Below are positions 1-7,797 of a stretch of DNA of 9,844 bases, in pieces. The stretch is from an uncultured Gammaproteobacteria bacterium (GTDB taxonomy: Bacteria; Pseudomonadota; Gammaproteobacteria; CAJQNE01): contig CAJQNE010000172.1 of assembly GCA_905479545.1 (NCBI GenBank), forward strand, positions 1-9,844. The letters are read 5' to 3'. How positions within the stretch are numbered: the stretch's first letter is position 1; each line of letters starts with the position of its first letter. The notes beneath the pieces are model-generated. The model saw only the letters and a list, made by a program, of their open reading frames with translations. It did not search any database and was not told where the DNA came from. The translations under genes were made by a program, and so were the position numbers.

Positions 1-815
1 CCGATGCGGCCATTATTAGCAGTATAAGCATCGATCACGTTGCTTGGCTGGGTAGTGATGTGAACGTTATTGGTGCTGAGAAGGTTGGCATCGCTCGCAA
101 GGGCAGGCCACTCGTGCTGGCGATGCCGACGCCCCCCGAGGGTTTATTGGGCGTAGCCAAATCTATCGGCGCTGATGTTTTGCGAGTCGGTGATGAGTTT
201 ACTGCCGATTTAATTGAAAGCGGTTGGCGCTACGAGCGTGCTAACCAGAAATTTGATTTGCCGCTTCCCGCTCTGAGTGGCGATTTTCAGCGACGTCATG
301 CGGCAGCGGTTATTACAGCGTTATATGAAGTGGGGGCGTTGCCAGACCGGGCAAAAATCGCGGTGGGTTTGCAGCAGGTGCGGATTACTGCCCGTCAACA
401 GCTTCTGTCAGTTCGGAATTCGCAGAATCAGCTGGTCGACGTATTGGTTGATGTCGCACACAATGCCGACAGCGCAAATGCTTTAGCGAACGGCCTTCGG
501 GTTATTAACGGTAAACGCACTGCTGTGGTGGGTATCCTGGCTGATAAGGCGCTCAGCGATATTATTCAACCGCTACTGCCGAAGGTTGACGCTTGGTTCT
601 GCTGCACACCAGACAATTCGCGCGCATTGGCAGCGGACGATTTAGTCGAGCAAATGATGCTCGAGTTTGGCGTCGAAGCGTTAGCGATTGACTCGCCGGA
701 GCAAGCGGTTACAAGCGTATTGGCTCAACAGGGCCCGGGCGATGAGATTTGTTTATTCGGTTCGTTTTATACCGTAGCCGCAGCATTGCCTTACTTGCAG
801 TCACGCAGTAGCTAA
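1..815 (+). CDS. folC: Bifunctional folylpolyglutamate synthase/dihydrofolate synthase, C-terminal part (5' end outside window)
   Basis: This is the C-terminal ~270 residues of FolC, read in frame from base 3 to a TAA at 813–815. The enzyme makes dihydrofolate from dihydropteroate and glutamate, then adds glutamates to folates, in the cytoplasm. Visible family marks are a Mur-ligase-like stretch SISIDHVAWLG (bases ~30–56), the IGAEKVGIAR motif containing the lysine that is carbamylated in E. coli FolC, and DVAHN near base 450 in the C-terminal ligase domain. The GTG at 60 is an internal valine codon and not the start, because homologous sequence continues upstream to the window edge. The family is about 420 residues long, so roughly 150 residues lie to the left, where accD is the usual Pseudomonas neighbour (inference). 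The usual EKAGI reads EKVGI here, a conservative change. A short hairpin (824–837) follows the stop but has no U-run. Confidence 0.95.
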   Translation, partial: DAAIISSISIDHVAWLGSDVNVIGAEKVGIARKGRPLVLAMPTPPEGLLGVAKSIGADVLRVGDEFTADLIESGWRYERANQKFDLPLPALSGDFQRRHAAAVITALYEVGALPDRAKIAVGLQQVRITARQQLLSVRNSQNQLVDVLVDVAHNADSANALANGLRVINGKRTAVVGILADKALSDIIQPLLPKVDAWFCCTPDNSRALAADDLVEQMMLEFGVEALAIDSPEQAVTSVLAQQGPGDEICLFGSFYTVAAALPYLQSRSS

Positions 816-877
816 CCACCAAGCCGTGCTTACACGGAAGGTAAATATCCTCTGTCGTAAAGCAAGGCAGGGTGCAG

Positions 878-886
878 TGGTATATT
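878..886 (+). promoter_or_regulatory. Candidate extended -10 promoter element upstream of dedD
   Basis: The sequence TGG-TATATT has the TGn extension and a 5-of-6 match to the sigma-70 -10 hexamer. It lies about 56 bases before the dedD ATG, in the 126-base gap after folC. I see no good -35 hexamer at 16–18 bases, which extended -10 promoters can tolerate. The call rests on pattern alone; dedD could equally be read from a promoter further upstream. Confidence 0.3.
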
Positions 887-941
887 ATTCAGCCTCGACT
901 TGGCTTTGCCAGCGGATAGACGGAACCGGACGTAGTACACA

Positions 942-1667
942 ATGGATGTAATTCTTAAACGGCGATTGATTGGTGCGGGCGTTATTGGCGTAATTGCCAT
1001 GGTGGTTGTTCCGCTATTTCTGGATGGCCCGGACTGGCAAGAGCAGGATGAGCGACCGGCCGCTACGACGACCAGAAATGCCGAAGGAGAACGGGTTGTA
1101 ACTGTGCCGCTTTACGGCGATCCGGATATCAACGAGCTTGAAGATCGGCAGGCACAGACGACGCCTCGGAATAATCAATCGGAAAATTCTGGCAGTAGAA
1201 GTACATCTACCGAATTGGACCCGGCCCGGCTGCGCGCCGAGCGTGAGCAGCGAGCCCGTGACGCTGAATTAGAGTTGGAACGACGTCGTGAGGAGCGACG
1301 CCAGCAGGCAGTGGCTGAGCGCGCGGCAGAGCAGCAGAGGTTGGACGCTGAGCGGCGTAGGGATGCGCAACGGCAAGGTTCGCAGCAACAAGCTGTAAAT
1401 AATGCTACGGCTAGTCAGCCGGTAGATTTGCAAGGCTGGGCCATACAGCTAGGTACTTTTTCCAATCAAGACAATGCCAACCGACTGATGGACAAACTCA
1501 AAGCCGCCGACTGGTCGGCTTGGATTACTCCTATTACAAATCGGTCGGGGAAAACTTTCTACCGTGTTCGGGTTGGGCCTGAAGTTAGCCGGGAAGCGGC
1601 TGATAAGTCGGCTATTCAGCTGGCTAAACAGTACAGCTTGCAGCCGCGGGTCATGGAATTACGCTAA
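942..1667 (+). CDS. dedD: DedD-like SPOR-domain cell division protein
   Basis: This is a single-pass inner-membrane protein of the DedD family, whose SPOR domain binds denuded septal peptidoglycan and helps constriction. In the 241 residues I see a basic cytoplasmic start (KRR at 6–8), one hydrophobic helix at about 9–27, a polar linker, and a strongly charged Arg/Glu/Gln helix at about 94–145 that looks like a coiled coil or single alpha-helix. The SPOR domain covers about 163–241 and contains the typical WAIQLGTFSNQDNANRL start and the FYRVRVGP strand. Its place between folC and cvpA–purF matches the Pseudomonas and E. coli order. The ATG at 942 puts the membrane helix at the very N-terminus as expected, although the Shine–Dalgarno signal upstream is weak. 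The 220 bases after it hold no gene that I can support. Confidence 0.9.
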   Translation: MDVILKRRLIGAGVIGVIAMVVVPLFLDGPDWQEQDERPAATTTRNAEGERVVTVPLYGDPDINELEDRQAQTTPRNNQSENSGSRSTSTELDPARLRAEREQRARDAELELERRREERRQQAVAERAAEQQRLDAERRRDAQRQGSQQQAVNNATASQPVDLQGWAIQLGTFSNQDNANRLMDKLKAADWSAWITPITNRSGKTFYRVRVGPEVSREAADKSAIQLAKQYSLQPRVMELR

Positions 1668-1887
1668 CTGTCCTAAGGTGTGAGTTAGTGCTTGCACTGG
1701 ATTGCACGGCGATGACCGGGTAATTGGCAATCAACGGCAGCGTTAAAATGGCGACTCTGGTACTATCGCGCCAGTAAAAATGGAGAAAGCCTTTTTCACT
1801 CCGTAAGGCTACAAATCTTCGTCGTTATAACCTGCTTTTCACTAGTATTCAGGCGCGCTGCCGCCACATTAACAAGAGCTATCAGTA

Positions 1888-2523
1888 ATGGATGCATTGA
1901 ACTGGGTCGATCTAGTAATTATCGGCGTTATCGCACTTTCTGCTTTGGTGAGCCTCATCCGTGGGTTAATCCCGGAAGTTTTGTCGCTGGCAACCTGGGT
2001 TGCTGCGTTCGCGGTAGCGATGAAATTTTTTCCCGAAGTTGCCCCGCGCTTTGAACCGCTTCTGGCGAATGAAACGTTCCGCAATATAGGGGCGTTTGCG
2101 GCAATATTTGTTGCGATTTTGATTCTGGGTGCGCTGATTAACTATTTGATCAGCAGTATGGTTAAAGCCACCGGCTTTAAAGCCACCGACCGAATTTTAG
2201 GTATCGCTTTTGGCGCGGCTCGTGGCGTGCTGGTTATCGCATTGGTCGTCTTGGGTCTTGGGTTGACCACTATTCCTGAAGAGTCTTGGTGGAACGAATC
2301 GCAATTTATCCCAAAATTTGAAGAAGCGGCTATTTGGTTGAAAGACCGTATGCCCGAAAACGTTCGCGAGCATTTCGACTTTGACGGCGAAGAGAGCAAC
2401 AAACCGCCGGCACGATTGCCCGCTGATGGTATTTCAGTTCAAATCGAAGAAAACCGTGCGGCCAGCGGCGCAGCTGGCAACAGTGATGGAACCGAAGTCA
2501 TTCAATCTGAACCAGTGCAGTAG
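1888..2523 (+). CDS. cvpA: CvpA family inner-membrane protein
   Basis: CvpA is an inner-membrane protein first named for its role in colicin V production and found next to purF in many proteobacteria. Its molecular function is unsettled; envelope homeostasis roles have been reported. The 211 residues show four hydrophobic helices at about 7–25, 28–47, 66–89 and 103–126. Family signatures are SLIRGLIPEVLSLATWVAAF after helix 1, TDRILGIAFGAARGVL before helix 4, and SQFIPKF after it. E. coli CvpA is about 162 residues. The excess here is an acidic, Pro/Ser/Gly-rich, apparently disordered tail from about residue 160. The ATG at 1888 has only a weak purine-rich stretch upstream. A TATAAC at 1826–1831 is a possible -10, but I find no matching -35. 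purF starts 16 bases after the stop, so the two are almost certainly co-transcribed. Confidence 0.92.
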   Translation: MDALNWVDLVIIGVIALSALVSLIRGLIPEVLSLATWVAAFAVAMKFFPEVAPRFEPLLANETFRNIGAFAAIFVAILILGALINYLISSMVKATGFKATDRILGIAFGAARGVLVIALVVLGLGLTTIPEESWWNESQFIPKFEEAAIWLKDRMPENVREHFDFDGEESNKPPARLPADGISVQIEENRAASGAAGNSDGTEVIQSEPVQ

Positions 2524-2539
2524 CCGGAGTTAATAGCGC

Positions 2540-4048
2540 ATGTGCGGAGTTGTTGGAATGGTTGGCCGTCAAGCGGTTAACCAATCGATTTATGCGGCGC
2601 TAAGCGTCTTGCAGCATCGCGGCCAGGATGCTGCGGGTATTATGACCAGCGACGGTAAACGCTCGCACCTTCGCAAGAAAAATGGCTTGGTTAAGGATGT
2701 TTTTCAAGACAAACATATGAGTGAGCTGACCGGCCGCATTGGCATTGGTCATATCCGCTATCCCACAGCTGGCTCATCCAGTTCCGCCGAGGCTCAGCCG
2801 TTCTATGTGAATTCGCCTTACGGCGTCTCTCTGGCGCACAACGGTAACCTGACTAATGCTGACAAGCTCCGCGATGAGCTATATCAGCAAGACCGCCGTC
2901 ACCTTAATACCAATTCTGATAGTGAAGTATTACTCAATATTTTCGCTCAGGAATTGCTGCGGGCTGGCGCATTGAACGTTACGCCGGAGCAGGTTTTCTC
3001 GGCTGTAAGCAATGTGCACAAGCGTGTAGAAGGCGCTTACGCTGCGATCGCGATGATCACTAACATTGGCATCGTCGGTTTTCGCGACCCGTTTGGCATT
3101 CGCCCGATGGTGTATGGCAAACGTGAAACCGCTGAAGGTGTTGAGTGGATGGTCGCTTCGGAAAGCGTAGCGCTCGATTTACTGGGGTTTGAATTAGTCG
3201 ACGACGTTGCACCCGGCGAAGCGATTTATATCGAGTCAAACGGCCATATGTGGATTCAGCAATGCGCTGATAAACCGGTGCTGTCGCCGTGTATATTCGA
3301 ACATGTTTATCTCGCCCGGCCTGATTCGATTATCGATGATATCTCGGTGTATAAATCGCGGGTTCGTATGGGCGAGAAACTAGCAAAGAAAATTTTGGCC
3401 GAGTGGCCCGAGCACGATATCGATGTCGTGATGCCTATTCCGGATACCAGCCGTGCTGCGGCGGTGGAGTTAGCGCATTGTCTCGATGTGAAATATCGCG
3501 AAGGGCTGGTGAAGAATCGCTATATCGGCCGCACATTTATTATGCCGGGCCAGGAACAACGGCAAAAATCGATACGCGAGAAACTTAACGCCTTGCCGTT
3601 AGAGTTTCGCGGTAAAAACGTCTTGCTGGTGGATGACTCTATTGTCCGTGGCAATACCTCGAAACAAATTATCCAGATGGCCCGCGATGCCGGGGCCGCG
3701 AAAGTGTATATGGCATCTGCCGCGCCGCCGGTGCGTTTTCCGAACGTCTACGGCATTGATATGCCGGCCGCCGTAGAGCTGGTTGCTCACGGTCGTGATG
3801 AAGAGGAAGTTCGCCTCGAAATCGGTGCAGACCGGTTGTTCTATCAAAACCTCGAGGATCTTGTTGAGTCCGTGAAGGTAGGCAACCCAGGTATCGGTCA
3901 TTTTGATACTTCCTGTTTTACCGGTAAATACGTCACTAACGATGTTAGTGACGATTATTTGGCGTCTATTGCCGGGCACCGCAGTGATTCGGCCAAACAG
4001 GATCGTGAAAAGTCGTCCAATACTGTCATTGAGATGCATAACTTTTAG
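2540..4048 (+). CDS. purF: Amidophosphoribosyltransferase
   Basis: PurF converts PRPP, glutamine and water to 5-phosphoribosylamine, the first committed step of de novo purine synthesis, in the cytoplasm. The 502 residues match the usual length (E. coli 505). The N-terminal Ntn glutaminase begins MCGVVGM, with Cys2 becoming the nucleophile after Met removal. It also shows LQHRGQDAAG (24–33), Arg73 in HIRYPTAG, Asn101–Gly102 in NGNL for the oxyanion hole, and Asp127 in NSDSE. The phosphoribosyltransferase half has the PRPP loop LLVDDSIVRGNTS at about 362–374. E. coli has Thr where Asn372 stands here, a mild variation. Because the nucleophile must be residue 2, the ATG at 2540 is the only sensible start. 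GGAG at 2526–2529 is its ribosome binding site. purF is the second gene of the cvpA–purF unit and ends before the terminator at 4186–4219. Confidence 0.98.
   Translation: MCGVVGMVGRQAVNQSIYAALSVLQHRGQDAAGIMTSDGKRSHLRKKNGLVKDVFQDKHMSELTGRIGIGHIRYPTAGSSSSAEAQPFYVNSPYGVSLAHNGNLTNADKLRDELYQQDRRHLNTNSDSEVLLNIFAQELLRAGALNVTPEQVFSAVSNVHKRVEGAYAAIAMITNIGIVGFRDPFGIRPMVYGKRETAEGVEWMVASESVALDLLGFELVDDVAPGEAIYIESNGHMWIQQCADKPVLSPCIFEHVYLARPDSIIDDISVYKSRVRMGEKLAKKILAEWPEHDIDVVMPIPDTSRAAAVELAHCLDVKYREGLVKNRYIGRTFIMPGQEQRQKSIREKLNALPLEFRGKNVLLVDDSIVRGNTSKQIIQMARDAGAAKVYMASAAPPVRFPNVYGIDMPAAVELVAHGRDEEEVRLEIGADRLFYQNLEDLVESVKVGNPGIGHFDTSCFTGKYVTNDVSDDYLASIAGHRSDSAKQDREKSSNTVIEMHNF
3931..3953. repeat. Perfect 10-bp inverted repeat inside the purF 3' coding region
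   Basis: The arms CGTCACTAAC (3931–3940) and GTTAGTGACG (3944–3953) are exact reverse complements around a 3-base spacer. They lie within codons for the YVTNDVSDDY segment near the PurF C-terminus. In RNA this would form a 10-bp stem with a very tight loop. On DNA it is a possible dyad for a protein. There is no following U-run, so it is not an intrinsic terminator. No function is known to me. Confidence 0.6.
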
Positions 4049-4185
4049 CGAGTAGTTCGGCGAGGGGTTCGAGAGAATTTCCGCCGGCTAATTGCGATTG
4101 GGCCGGTAAAGGCCGATAATAGCTTTCAGCGCCGATTTGAATTTTTCAGCTTGCGGGCGCTTTATAAATACAGCTAAAGCGTGTC

Positions 4186-4219
4186 AAAAACCGCTTTGCT
4201 GTCTGCAGGCGGTTTTTTT
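4186..4219 (+). terminator. Rho-independent terminator after purF
   Basis: AAAAACCGC (4186–4194) pairs with GCGGTTTTT (4209–4217), and the T-run continues to 4219, giving a 4-bp GC core plus an A/T extension and seven consecutive T. The loop of 14 bases can close further through TGC/GCA. It lies 138 bases after the purF stop and 60 bases before metZ. It therefore separates the cvpA–purF transcript from metZ, which should have its own promoter in the short remaining gap. I found no convincing -35/-10 pair there. Confidence 0.85.
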
Positions 4220-4279
4220 GTGGCTGTTAAGTCCGAATGAAATGTTTCGACTAATGCCACGCAGATATCAGGAACGCCC

Positions 4280-5473
4280 ATGACAACGGACTTTTCTCTC
4301 GAAGACGACTGGCAGCAAGCCAGCATCGCTGTGCGCGCAGGTCAGCAGCGTAGCGCCGAAGGCGAACACTCAGAGCCTATTTTTGCGACGTCCAGTTTTG
4401 TATTTGGCAGTGCTGCTGAAGCGGCAGCCCGATTCTCCGGGGAGGATAAGGGCAATATCTATTCGCGCTTTACCAACCCCACGGTGGCTACCTTTGAGCG
4501 CCGCTTGGCTGCGATGGAGGGTGGCGAGGCCTGCGTGGCGACCAGTTCGGGGATGGCTGCGATTACAGCGACTTGTCTGGGGTTATTGTCAGCCGGCGAC
4601 CATGTCGTTGCTTCTGAGAGTTTGTTTGGTACCGCTGTCGCGCTATTCGATAAGTACCTGAGCCGCTACGGCATCAAAACGACATTTGTGACGCTTACTG
4701 ATCTGGACGAGTGGCAGGCGGCGGTTAAGCCGAATACAAAAATGCTATTTCTGGAGACGCCGGCTAATCCACTGACGCAAATTGGTGACATCAGGACGCT
4801 GGCTGAACTGGCTCATGCAAATAATGCCTGGTTGGTCGTCGACAATTGTTTTTGCACTCCGGTTCTGCAAAAGCCGCTGGAGTTGGGCGCTGATATCGTA
4901 ATTCATTCAGCGACCAAGTATCTGGACGGGCAGGGTCGTTGCATTGGTGGAGCGGTGGTGGGCCCTGCGGACCTGGTCGGTGAGCAGGTTTACGGCTTTT
5001 TACGAACGGCAGGGCCAACGATGAGTCCGTTTAATGCCTGGGTGTTCTTAAAGGGATTAGAGACGCTCGAAATTCGCATGGAGCGGATTTGTTCGAATGC
5101 GCAGAAATTAGCGGACTGGTTGGAACAACAGTCTAGTGTCTCGCGTGTGCATTTTCCCGGACTAGAATCGCATCCTCAGCATGCCTTGGCGCAGCAACAA
5201 CAAACCGGGCCGGGCGGCATCGTCACATTCGAATTGAACGGCGGGCAGGACGCTGCCTGGAAGCTGATCGATAGCACCAAGCTGATTTCCATTACTGCCA
5301 ATTTAGGTGATACACGTTCCACGATTACACACCCGGCAAGTACAACGCATAGCCGCTTAGCGCCGGAAGCCCGTGCAAAAGCGGGTATCCGCGACGGAGC
5401 GGTGAGGATAGCGACAGGTTTGGAGCATATCGACGATATTATTGCCGATGTCGCTCGCGGTATCGGCGTCTAG
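4280..5473 (+). CDS. metZ: O-succinylhomoserine sulfhydrylase (MetZ)
   Basis: This PLP enzyme of the Cys/Met metabolism (trans-sulfuration) family condenses O-succinylhomoserine with sulfide to give homocysteine directly, bypassing cystathionine. The 397 residues follow Pseudomonas MetZ closely: AVRAGQQRSAEGEHSEPIF near the start, YSRFTNPT (61–68) with the Tyr and Arg that hold the PLP phosphate of the neighbouring subunit, SSGMAA (89–94), Asp188 in VDNCFCTP for the pyridine nitrogen, Lys213 in HSATKYLDGQGR as Schiff-base lysine, and SITANLGDTRSTITHPA near the C-terminus. The length favours MetZ over the longer MetY. The succinyl rather than acetyl ester is assigned by family resemblance and not by a residue I can point to. 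AGGA at 4270–4273 is a well-placed ribosome binding site for the ATG. The DUF455 gene begins five bases after its stop. Confidence 0.93.
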   Translation: MTTDFSLEDDWQQASIAVRAGQQRSAEGEHSEPIFATSSFVFGSAAEAAARFSGEDKGNIYSRFTNPTVATFERRLAAMEGGEACVATSSGMAAITATCLGLLSAGDHVVASESLFGTAVALFDKYLSRYGIKTTFVTLTDLDEWQAAVKPNTKMLFLETPANPLTQIGDIRTLAELAHANNAWLVVDNCFCTPVLQKPLELGADIVIHSATKYLDGQGRCIGGAVVGPADLVGEQVYGFLRTAGPTMSPFNAWVFLKGLETLEIRMERICSNAQKLADWLEQQSSVSRVHFPGLESHPQHALAQQQQTGPGGIVTFELNGGQDAAWKLIDSTKLISITANLGDTRSTITHPASTTHSRLAPEARAKAGIRDGAVRIATGLEHIDDIIADVARGIGV

Positions 5474-5478
5474 CAGCA

Positions 5479-6291
5479 GTGATTGAGATTGACAGCTGGC
5501 ACAGCAAGGCTTGCGGGGCACTGCTGGAAACCGACCCGGTAGTGAAGCAGACTTTAGTCGCTGACTTGTTTAGCGGCACTTTGCCGTTGATGCAGCAGGC
5601 CAAAGCCGCGTTGGGTGATTTTCAGCCGCTTACCGTCGAGTTTGCCGGGCAGCCGGACAAGCCGGAGCTAGTCGCGCCGAAAAATGTACCACGCCGCTCA
5701 CTAGCCAGTGGGCCCGGCAAAGCCGCGTTTATTCACTCTATCGCCCATATTGAATTTAATGCGATTAATCTGGCACTCGATGCGGTCTGTCGTTTCCCTA
5801 ATATGCCAAATCAGTTCTACTGCGATTGGCTTGCCGTTGCCGCGGACGAAGCGCGCCACTTTGGCTTGCTAACTAAACGGCTTGCCGAGTTGGGCTTCTC
5901 CTATGGTGATTTCACTGCGCATAACGGTCTATGGGAGATGGCGCAGAAAACAGACGGTGATGTACTGGCGAGAATGGCGCTGGTGCCACGGGTGTTGGAG
6001 GCGCGAGGGCTTGATGTGACGCCGGGTATGATTAAAAAGCTTCGAAAATTTGGCGACGAACAAAGTATCGCGCTACTCGATGTGATTCTTGAAGAAGAAA
6101 TCGGTCACGTGGCTATTGGTTCACACTGGTTTCGCTATTGCTGCGAGCAGCAAAATAAGCCGCCTGAAGCGACTTTTCGTGAGTTGCTGCACACCCTGAT
6201 GAGGGGCCGGGTAAAACCACCCTTTAACGGACCGGCCCGGCTGGCGGCAGGTTTTACTGAGAATGAGCTGGCGGAACTAGAGCGGCTGTAG
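5479..6291 (+). CDS. DUF455 ferritin-like di-metal protein of unknown role
   Basis: I recognise this as a DUF455 (COG2833) ferritin-like family member; its reaction and substrate are not known to me. The 270 residues keep a full carboxylate-bridged di-metal pattern over a four-helix bundle: Glu92 in HIEFNAINLALD, Glu124 and His127 in DEARHF, Glu174 in RVLEARGLD, and Glu207 with His210 in EEEIGHV. This arrangement recalls diiron hydroxylases such as MiaE and rubrerythrin-like proteins, so an oxidase, hydroxylase or metal-storage role is possible (inference). The start is a GTG five bases after the metZ stop. No good Shine–Dalgarno is visible, so expression probably depends on translational coupling to metZ. 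In P. aeruginosa, as I recall, metZ is followed by a different gene, so this partner is not universal. The 3' end overlaps cobQ, on the other strand, by 15 bases. Confidence 0.85.
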   Translation: MIEIDSWHSKACGALLETDPVVKQTLVADLFSGTLPLMQQAKAALGDFQPLTVEFAGQPDKPELVAPKNVPRRSLASGPGKAAFIHSIAHIEFNAINLALDAVCRFPNMPNQFYCDWLAVAADEARHFGLLTKRLAELGFSYGDFTAHNGLWEMAQKTDGDVLARMALVPRVLEARGLDVTPGMIKKLRKFGDEQSIALLDVILEEEIGHVAIGSHWFRYCCEQQNKPPEATFRELLHTLMRGRVKPPFNGPARLAAGFTENELAELERL

Positions 6292-7770
6292 CGATTCATT
6301 GCTTCCGCTTAAGTTTAGTGCGCGGAGCAGCAAAGCAGTATCTAAATGTTCTTCGACCATATCGGCCAGGCGGTCATAGGTTTGTCCGCGAATGGCCTGG
6401 AAGTCTGGTGTATCGGCATCTTCAACACCGGCCCATTGCAGTAGGGCGTTACAGGCGGCTGGCGAATCAAACAAGCCGTGCCAATAGCTACCGACAATCT
6501 GGCCGTCGCTCGATAGCGCCCCGTCGTTGCCGCTGTCGCTGATGATTAGCGGGTTCGCTAGTGCGGCACCACTGGATTCTCCTGCGTGTATTTCGTATCC
6601 GCGAACCTCTGCCTGATTGAAGTGCAACGTACCGCTGACATTGCGTAGCTGCTTGTCGCTAGCCAGTGTGGTGTGTAAATCGAAATAACCTAAGCCCACG
6701 CTATTGCCGGCTAATCCTTCTATGCCAAGCGGGTCGGCGATGGTTTTTCCGAGCATTTGAAAACCACCACAGATGCCGAGTAGTTTGCCGCCGTAGCGTA
6801 AGTGGCAGGCGATAGCGGTATCCCAGCCGTATTCCCTTAGTGTGGCTAAGTCATGTTGTACCGCTTTGCTGCCGGGTAGAACGATTAAATCTGCAGCCGG
6901 GATGGTCGCGCCGGGAGCCACGAACTGTAAATTAACCTGAGGGTGCAGGCGTAATGCGTCGAGATCGGTGTGGTTGCTGATCCGGGGCAGTACTGGGACC
7001 GCGACGGTAATTCGTTGTCCGGCGTCAGCATAAAACACGTCTTGCTGGGTTTGAATTGCGTCCTCAGCTTCGAGGTGTAGATTCATCAGGTAAGGCAACA
7101 CTCCGATGACGGGTTTTCCGGTGCGTTCTTCAAGCCAATCGAGACCGGATTCGAGTAACTTGATGTCGCCGCGAAAGCGGTTGATGACAAAACCAATGAC
7201 TCGCCGCTGCTCACTTTCACTTAGTAGCTCGAGTGTGCCCACCAAGTGAGCGAACACGCCACCACGATCAATGTCTGCAATGATGATAACCGGGCAGTCC
7301 GCTGCTTCCGCAAAGCCCATATTGGCAATATCACGGTCGCGTAGATTGATTTCGGCAGGCGAGCCTGCACCTTCAACAATAACGGCTTCATAGTGTTCGC
7401 AAAGTCGTTGGTGCGACTGCATCACAGCTGTATGGGCGGTGGTTTTGTACTGGTGATAATCCACTGCGTCCATATTGCCTATGGCTTTGCCGTGAATAAC
7501 CACCTGGGCGCCTATGTCGCTATTGGGTTTCAGTAGTATCGGGTTAAAATCGATATGCGGCGGCAAGCCGCAAGCCTCCGCTTGCACCGCTTGCGCCCGA
7601 CCAATTTCCCCGCCGTCTTCAGTAACAGCGCTATTGAGCGCCATATTTTGTGGTTTGAACGGTGCTACCGAGATGCCGCGACGATGCAGCCAGCGACCAA
7701 GCGCTGTCACCAGCATGCTTTTTCCGGCATCCGAGGTAGTGCCTTGCACCATTAACGTTTTGTTTTTCAT
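6277..7770 (-). CDS. cobQ: Adenosylcobyric acid synthase, glutamine-hydrolysing (CobQ/CbiP)
   Basis: CobQ uses ATP and glutamine to amidate side chains b, d, e and g of adenosylcobyrinic acid a,c-diamide, giving adenosylcobyric acid in the cytoplasm. The 497 residues match the family length (about 480–510). The N-terminal dethiobiotin-synthetase-like ATPase domain opens with KTLMVQGTTSDAGKS (4–18, a P-loop variant) and shows FKPQNMALNS and VIVEGAGSPAEINL. The C-terminal class I glutamine amidotransferase-like domain (about 250–450) carries Cys334 in LGICGGFQMLG, YEIHAGE, and His431 in GSYWHGLFD as the catalytic Cys and His. I chose the ATG at 7770 because MKNKTLMVQG is the usual N-terminus. 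No Shine–Dalgarno sequence precedes it. An out-of-frame ATG lies five bases upstream. It shares strand and pathway with btuB, but a terminator stands between them. It converges on the DUF455 gene. Confidence 0.96.
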   Translation of the reverse strand: MKNKTLMVQGTTSDAGKSMLVTALGRWLHRRGISVAPFKPQNMALNSAVTEDGGEIGRAQAVQAEACGLPPHIDFNPILLKPNSDIGAQVVIHGKAIGNMDAVDYHQYKTTAHTAVMQSHQRLCEHYEAVIVEGAGSPAEINLRDRDIANMGFAEAADCPVIIIADIDRGGVFAHLVGTLELLSESEQRRVIGFVINRFRGDIKLLESGLDWLEERTGKPVIGVLPYLMNLHLEAEDAIQTQQDVFYADAGQRITVAVPVLPRISNHTDLDALRLHPQVNLQFVAPGATIPAADLIVLPGSKAVQHDLATLREYGWDTAIACHLRYGGKLLGICGGFQMLGKTIADPLGIEGLAGNSVGLGYFDLHTTLASDKQLRNVSGTLHFNQAEVRGYEIHAGESSGAALANPLIISDSGNDGALSSDGQIVGSYWHGLFDSPAACNALLQWAGVEDADTPDFQAIRGQTYDRLADMVEEHLDTALLLRALNLSGSNESLQPL

Positions 7771-7797
7771 GGCATGAATTATCGTAAATTGGGCAAT

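Noticed and set aside
60..815. folC starting at the GTG of base 60
   Set aside because: Family sequence (SISIDHVAWLG) continues in the same frame to the window edge, so the gene is cut by the window and does not start there.
824..837. CCGTG–CACGG hairpin after folC as a terminator
   Set aside because: The stem is only 5 bp and no T-run follows on either strand.
1788..1810. AGCCTT–AAGGCT hairpin in the dedD–cvpA gap
   Set aside because: A 6-bp stem with an 11-base loop and no U-run; I could not link it to attenuation or to a purine-responsive element.
2162..2188. 12-base direct repeat with 15-base period in cvpA (TTAAAGCCACCG twice)
   Set aside because: It encodes KATGFKATD, which aligns with the E. 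coli CvpA segment without a length change, so it is not a duplication or insertion.
6301..6328. GCTTCCGC / GCGGAGC imperfect hairpin inside the cobQ 3' end as a terminator for the DUF455 gene
   Set aside because: It contains a bulge, the loop is long, and no T-run follows it.
7514..7777. Open frames on the plus strand inside cobQ, and similar ones inside metZ, purF, cvpA, folC and btuB
   Set aside because: They are shadows of clearly identified genes, lack ribosome sites and show no recognisable protein family.
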